From Ailanthus altissimus (lineage: Eukaryota; Streptophyta; Magnoliopsida; Sapindales; Simaroubaceae), in the NCBI GenBank assembly GCA_946807835.1, contig CAMPEX010000001.1, positions 139,001 to 203,000 on the forward strand: 64,000 bases of DNA, given 5' to 3'. The position numbers were made by a program, and so were the translations under genes. Under the pieces are notes generated by a model that was given only the letters and a program-made list of their open reading frames with translations, ran no database searches and was not told the origin of the DNA. Shown one piece after another: positions 58,427 to 64,000 of the stretch (position 1 is its first letter; each line of letters begins with the position of its first letter).

Positions 58427-58918
58427 TCTTAAAGAATGAAAAGTAATGTTTGGTTTGAAAGAAAGTTAAAAGAAAATTTGCAGAGAGAAAGTTTTTAGAG
58501 CTGAACTGTCAATTCTTACTTGTTCATTTATTAGAATCACTTACAAATACATGTATGATTACAATATTTATACCACACATGTGGATCATTTTAAAGCCTA
58601 GGAAAATGAGGAGAAAATCAATTACAAAAAAGAAATACTGAAACAGAATTGCCAGCATGACAATTCAGTTACAAACACACTAATTAGAGATTGCCAGCAT
58701 GGCAATTCTGTTACAGCTATCAAGATGAAAACTAACAACCACTCTTTGACCAATCAGAGATTGCTAGTATGAAATTTTGTTACAACTATCAAGATGAAAA
58801 CTAACAGCCACTCTTTGAGACACCAGTATGGCATGACAAACACTCTGCACACTTTGTAGCAATTTCAGTCCTGACTTCAATCCACAGATCGAGCCATAAG
58901 ATACCATATATATTAACA
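58427..58918 (-). repeat. 5' LTR of the copia element
   Basis: It is the partner of 53403-53896, 492 bases long, with the same tandem duplication (about 58682-58751 and 58752-58821). Its inner end reads CATTCTTTAAGA on the minus strand, so the terminal CA has mutated. Confidence 0.9.
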
Positions 58919-60041
58919 GGCAGGATGCCATTTTCATTTTTGAAACACAAAATCAAAATTCAAAACAACACTAATCTCACACTCCGCACCTCGTCGCCTC
59001 CAACTCACTACCGCTCCAGCCACCAGCATCTTACTGCCTCTGGCCACCTGCAGCCCTCATCGGCAATGGGCCACTGCCTATTGGCAATAGCTAGCTATCA
59101 CCATCGTCTTACAAAATTATTTTGCTTTGAAATATCAAACCCAAACTTCCAAAAGCCACCCATCAACACCAATAGCCTTTAGCCGTTATCACCAGTTGAT
59201 CCTGGTGTTTGCTGCCATCACCGACCTTTAAAACCCGTAGGCCACCGACGAAATAGACAATGGTATTCTTTGTTAATTTAGTTTTTTGGTTTTCAAATAT
59301 TTCTTATCTCTGTGAATATAATCGTATATTAATTTTGTTAATGTTCATTCTCAATACAGATTGGTATCTAAATATGTAGCTGTATATCTTGCTGAAACTT
59401 TTGTGGAGGAGGATCCGCTATGCAGGTGCCCATATGTCTAACGGACTCATTTTGTACTATGTATTTCATATGATTACAATATTATGTAGAAAACTGATTT
59501 TGATGCTTTATTATAGTTTTAAGGGAAGATTTTATATAGCTTATTGTATAAGAATGGTATTTTAGACAAACAGTAATGTTATTTACAAATTAATTGACTC
59601 TTGCAGATTGTTCAGCTTATGATCTTTTAGAGTTTTGTTCTAATAGGTTACACGTGATAAGATTTTGTAGCATGCCGTAATTGTGTAGAGGAGTTGTGAA
59701 GAATTAATTAGACAGTGATATGTGGCACTGTTGACTATATAGTAAGTTACGTAATTCATTACTATACATATATAAGAGAACAAAATAGAGGAATATTCTT
59801 TGTTTTTTTTTATTGAATCTTTTCTCAAGATGAAAATGGAAAAATGCAATCATATTTCCCGATTGTTTTGGTAAAGGCTATCATGGAGGTAATTTCCAAT
59901 TGTTTAAGATTTATTATTAAATTTCTTGCCTTCTCAAGTCATTGGTTCTTGTACGGACTGGTAGAAGGTTGAAGCTCTTTGGATTTTCTATTTTCCTTCT
60001 AACCACATTTTTTTTCAGGGTTTTCTTCAAACTGATTTGGA
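58919..60041. other. Unassigned DNA between two copia elements
   Basis: The left 350 bases are comparatively GC-rich (58960-59260) and code for nothing I recognise; an 85-codon frame there has no motif. A possible 66-base exon lies at 59360-59425 (see findings). The rest is AT-rich and without features. Confidence 0.4.
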
Positions 60042-60241
60042 TGGTATTAGAATATTTATTAGAAGGGTATTTTAGTCGTTTACTAGTTTGTTTATATTTC
60101 CCTTATTTCTCATTTTCCACATGTATTGTATCTTATCATTTTGCTCTCACTTTTGCAAGATAGAACCGATTCTTCTTCTTCTTCTTTGTTCTTCTTATTT
60201 GCATTTCTTTCTTCTTCCTCTTTACATTTGAGTAATTAACA
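60042..60241 (+). repeat. 5' LTR of the second copia element
   Basis: It starts TGGTATTAGAATATTTATTA and ends GAGTAATTAACA, directly before the primer site. At about 200 bases it is short but within the range of copia LTRs. The right border is clear; the left border rests on the likely LTR start and cannot be checked, as the 3' LTR lies outside the window. Confidence 0.6.
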
Positions 60242-60253
60242 TGGTATCAGAGC
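60242..60253 (+). other. Primer binding site
   Basis: TGGTATCAGAGC is the exact initiator-Met-tRNA site and directly follows the LTR. Confidence 0.92.
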
Positions 60254-60716
60254 AAGGTTATGGAAGGTAGTCTTTTTATCTCTTCAAGAACAATGGCAAA
60301 TTTTGAGGGTTCAAGATTCTCATTTGATTCAACTTTTTCACTTTATTTTGTGGCTTCAATCAAGTAAGGATTTATTATTCTAACATTGGGTAACCAGTTC
60401 CTTTCAAGTTTCACAAAGGTCAAGCATGTTTGCATAGAGATTGATCCTAATTTTGGCATATTATGATTATTTCGAATTTGTGGTTGTATTTTGGATTGGT
60501 ATTGTTCTAGTGAGAAATTAGTTGTAGAAGGAAAACATTCTGGTTTTGGGTACTCTATATTGAGGGGATTGAAAGATTTGCAGGGACCATTCTGTCAAAA
60601 TTTTAGCTTTTTGGGGTGTTTTTGCAATTTCAAAAAGTTCAGGGGTGTTTTTGCAATTTCTGGAAAACTCGGGCATATTTGTAATTCTGGGAATTTAAGT
60701 ACTGTTTGTATTTGCA
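60254..60716 (+). other. Leader of the second copia element
   Basis: This untranslated stretch precedes gag. It contains a three-fold iteration (GGGGTGTTTTTGCAATTTC at 60613, again at 60651, and GGGCATATTTGTAATTCTGG at 60671). The 77-codon frame at 60491-60724 is a shadow. Confidence 0.6.
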
Positions 60717-63700
60717 ATGGCTAGTAATAAAGATGACTCGCTACAGTCCATTAGTGTAAGATTAGATGGAAAAAATTATTCGTATTGGAGTTATGTGATG
60801 AAGAACTTTTTGAAAGGCAAAAAAATGTAGGGTTATGTTTCTGGAATTGTGAGTAAACCTACAAGTACAAGTGATAAGGCAGAGTATGAAAAACTATTAG
60901 ATAATTGGGAAGTTGATAATTCAAAAATTATCACTTGGATAAACAATTCTGTTGAACACTCAATAGGTACTCAATTGGCCAAGTATGAAACAGCAAAGGA
61001 GGTTTGGCAACATTTGGCAAGATTGTATACACAGTCTAACTTTGCAAAACAATATCAGTTAGAACATGATATTCGAGCTCTTGAACAGAAAGGCATGAGT
61101 ATTCAAGAGTTCTATTCTGCAATGACAGATCTTTGGGATCAGTTGGCTCTTACAGAATCGGAAGAACTACGTGCTTGTGCAGCTTATATTGCTCGTAGAG
61201 AAGAGCAACGTCTGGTTCAATTTTTGATGGCACTTCGTGATGATTTTGAGGGTCTTCGTGGCTCTATTTTGCATCGTAGCCCGCTTCCATCTATCGATTC
61301 AGTAGTTAGTGAACTCTTGGCTGACGAGATACGCCTTAAGACTCAGACAGGAAAAGGAATTCTCCCGGTACCTAATGCATCAGTTTTTGTAGTTCCTTCT
61401 AAACCTCCTGCTCACTATGGAAATAAGCCTCACTCAAGGGTTGGGATTGATGAATGCAGTTTTTGCAAGCAAAAAGGACATTGGAAGGCTCAATGCCCTA
61501 AGCTATTAAATAAAGTACCACAACTACACCAGCAAAGGCATCAATTCAGGCCTCCACAGTTTGGAAGTCAATTTCAACCACGATCATATCGTCCTCCACA
61601 GGTTAACACTGCAGCAGTTGTACCACCATCTGATTCTTTTGGATCCGGAACCTCATCCTTAAATCCCGCATTTGCAGCCTTTTCTGAACAGTTTCAGAAG
61701 TTTCTTGCTACACAGCCACATGCTATGTCCACCTTTTCTTCGAAAAGTCAATTACCCTCTAGCTCTTCAGGTATGTTGTCATCCACATGGGTTTTAGATT
61801 CTGGAGCTTCACATCATATGTCTCCTGATTCGAAATCCTTTATTTCTTTATGTCCTACATCCTCTGTGTCTGTCATGACTGCTGATGGTACTCCTCTACC
61901 ATTAAAAGGAGTTGGTTCTGTTGACACATCTCATTTGTCACTCTCTAATGTTTATCACATTCCTAAGCTTACATTGAACCTTGTTTCTGTTAGTCAATTG
62001 TGTGATTCTGGTTATTCAGTGTCATTTTCTTCTACCTCTTGTTATGTGCAGGATCCGCAGTCTCAGAAGTTGATTGGGACAGGTCGTAGGCGAAGGGGAT
62101 TATATGTTTTGGACGAGCTGAGATTACCAGTATTTGCAGCTCCTAGTGTTGACTTGTCTTCATTTCGTTTGTCTCCTTCATCATCTAGTTTTTATTTATG
62201 GCATTCTCGTCTCGGTAATGTATCATCTTCTCGTTTAAGATTCTTAGCTTCTATGGGTGCCTTAGGAAATTTGCAAACTCATGATATTTCTGATTGTAGT
62301 GGTTGTAAACTTGCAAAATTTTCTGCTTTACCTTTTCATCGAAGTACTTCTTGTTCTATTGCACCATTTGATTTAGTCCACTCTGATGTCTGGGGACCTT
62401 CTCCCATTGCTACAAAAGGGGGGTCTCGATATTATGTTTCTTTTATTGATGATTACACTCGTTTTTGTTGGATTTATCTTATGAAACGTCGTTCTGACTT
62501 CTTTGGCATTTATAGTAACTTTCGAGCTCTTGTAAAAACTCAACATTCTGCAGTTATTAAGTGTTTTAGATGTGATTTGGGTGGTGAATATACTTCCAAT
62601 AAATTCTGTGATCTACTTGCTTTAGATGGAACTATTCGCCAAACTTCTTGTACAGATACTCCTGAACAAAATGGTGTTGCTGAAAGAAAACATAGGCACA
62701 TTGTTGAAACTGCTCGCTCTCTTTTGTTGTCATCTTCAGTTCCTAGTGAGTTTTGGGGAGAAGCAGTTCTTACTACAGTCAACCTCATCAATAAGATCCC
62801 TTTATCTTATACTTTAGGTTTGTCACCTTTTAAAAAATTATATGGGTATGCTCCTGATTATTCTTCCTTAAGAGTCTTTGGTTCTACTTGTTTTGTCCTT
62901 CTTCCTCATGTAGAGCGTACTAAATTGTCATCCCGCTCTACCATTTGTGTGTTTCTTGGTTATGGTGAAGGGCAAAAAGGATATCGTTGTTTTGACCCAG
63001 TGTCACAAAAACTATATTGTTCTCGTCATGTTGTGTTTCTTGAGCACATACCTTTCTTTTCTATTCCTGCTACTACTCACAATTTGACCAAATCTGATCT
63101 CATTCATATTGATCCTTTCTCTAACCATACAGATTGTTTCTCTCCACATGTCCCTTCCACTACAGACTCTAACTCATCTATTGTTCCTATAATCCCTTTT
63201 CCTCTTTATTATTCTCGCAGGGTTCGCACTGTTAGTTCTGGAGATACTGGTGCGTTGCAGTCTAGAGCTCTTGATAATCCCACTCCTCCTGCAGTTGCCC
63301 AAGCTCCTCTTGAGATTGTGGATTCTACTTCTCGTTATCCTCAGCGTACTCGTAAGTCTACTCATTTTTCAGATTTTGTTTACTCTTGTTATTCCAGTTC
63401 ATTTTCTTCCTTTTTAGCATCTATTCATTGTCTTTCTGAGCCTTTATCCTATAAAGAGGTAATTCTTGACCCTCTTTGGCAGCATGCTATGACTGACGAA
63501 CTTTCTGCTTTGCAAAAAACTGGTACTTGGGATTTGGTACCTTTACCTTCTGGTAAAAGTACAATTGGTTCTCGTTGGGTATATAAAATCAAGACCAAGT
63601 CTGATGGGTCTGTTGAACGCTACAAAGCTAGATTGGTAGCAAAGGGGTTCTCTCAGCAGTATGGTATGGATTATGAGGAGACTTTTGCTCCTGTTGCAAA

Positions 63701-64000
63701 AATGACTACTGTTCGTACTCTTATTGCAATTGCATCTGTTCGCCAGTGGAATATATCTCAGATGGATGTTAAGAATGCTTTCTTAAATGGTGATTTACAT
63801 GAAGAAGTTTACATGGTTCCCCCGCCTGGTATTTCTCATAAGCATGGTGAAGTTTGCAAGCTTAAGAAAGCTCTATATGGTCTCAAACAGGCACCTCGAG
63901 CTTGGTTTGAGAAGTTTTCTACTGTTATTACTTCTCTTGGGTTTTCCTCCAGTAATCATGACTCCGCTCTTTTTGTCAAGTGCACCACTACTGGTCGTAT
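60717..64000 (+). pseudogene. Ty1/copia gag-pol, open except for one stop, cut by the window end
   Basis: From the ATG at 60717 the frame is open for about 1094 codons to the window edge apart from a TAG at codon 38 (60828-60830). Gag runs to about codon 240. The zinc knuckle CSFCKQKGHWKAQC is complete (C247, C250, H255, C260). Protease has LDSGASHH (D361). The GAG-pre-integrase domain has LWHSRLG (H496). Integrase keeps D557, D620 and E656, the last two 35 residues apart. Reverse transcriptase shows RYKARLVAKGFSQ, QMDVKNAFLNG (about 1017) and LYGLKQAPRAW. The YVDD box and RNase H lie beyond the window. The near-intact frame and clean LTR-primer-site start mark a young insertion. The plus orientation is opposite to the neighbouring element. 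Confidence 0.93.

Larger units (their letters stand above)
53403..58918 (-). mobile_element. Dead but structurally complete Ty1/copia element
   Basis: It has two LTRs (58918-58427 as 5', 53896-53403 as 3'), a primer site, decayed gag-pol in the copia order (protease, integrase, reverse transcriptase, RNase H) and a polypurine tract. The flanks read GGCAA (53398-53402) and GGCAG (58919-58923), a 5-bp duplication with one change. By eye the LTRs agree at about nine positions in ten, so the insertion is not recent. It lies in the same orientation as the receptor gene and upstream of it, so read-through from its 3' LTR would run toward that gene. Confidence 0.92.

Noticed and set aside
62540..63365. 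Frames on both strands within the young copia (62540-62791, 62626-62817, 63174-63365)
   Set aside because: They overlap the long open polyprotein frame, which contains all conserved motifs in order.

Overview
The window looks like repeat-rich nuclear DNA of a eudicot plant. It is strongly AT-rich, it carries two plant genes in a typical arrangement (a 13-exon metallophosphoesterase gene and an intronless leucine-rich-repeat receptor kinase), and almost everything else is LTR retrotransposon sequence of several ages. I see no bacterial-type operons, CRISPR array, rRNA gene or functional tRNA gene.

Layout. 1-7890: a fragment of an LTR-like repeat, the reverse transcriptase/RNase H tail of a dead Ty1/copia element, then a head-to-tail stack of five partial copies of its roughly 2-kb LTR (called family A here). 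7891-14945: a dead minus-strand Ty3/gypsy element whose LTR was hit by a family A element (now a solo LTR, target duplication CTAAA), which was hit in turn by a second gypsy-type element (family B, now a solo LTR, target duplication GAGAG). 14996-21645: a dead plus-strand copia polyprotein split by a second family B solo LTR (target duplication AGATG). 23661-29466: a PGAP5/MPPE1-like gene on the minus strand. 30131-31560: a tRNA-derived SINE and an LTR-like block with a 104-bp duplication. 32025-41425: the only family A copy with internal sequence; its leader is full of short palindromes and hairpins, and its pol region carries an inverted-repeat insertion. 41426-48950: degenerate repeat blocks and minisatellites, split by a third family A copy (solo LTR, target duplication GTTTG). 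49357-52698: a PSY1R/PSYR1-like receptor kinase on the minus strand. 53403-58918: a dead but structurally complete minus-strand copia element, 0.7 kb upstream of the receptor start codon. 60042-64000: a young plus-strand copia element whose polyprotein frame has one stop codon and runs off the window.

The two host genes are unrelated in function. One is a membrane-anchored phosphoesterase of the secretory pathway, probably acting on GPI anchors. The other is a plasma-membrane receptor for sulfated peptides. They share only their setting between retrotransposons.

The most unusual signal is a stem-loop near the 3' end of the family A LTR. Six copies can be folded, and their inner stems differ in sequence yet mostly stay complementary. 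The leader of the one family A copy with internal sequence carries two more sets of short palindromes and hairpins of the same flavour. Together they suggest a retrotransposon family whose RNA is under structural selection.
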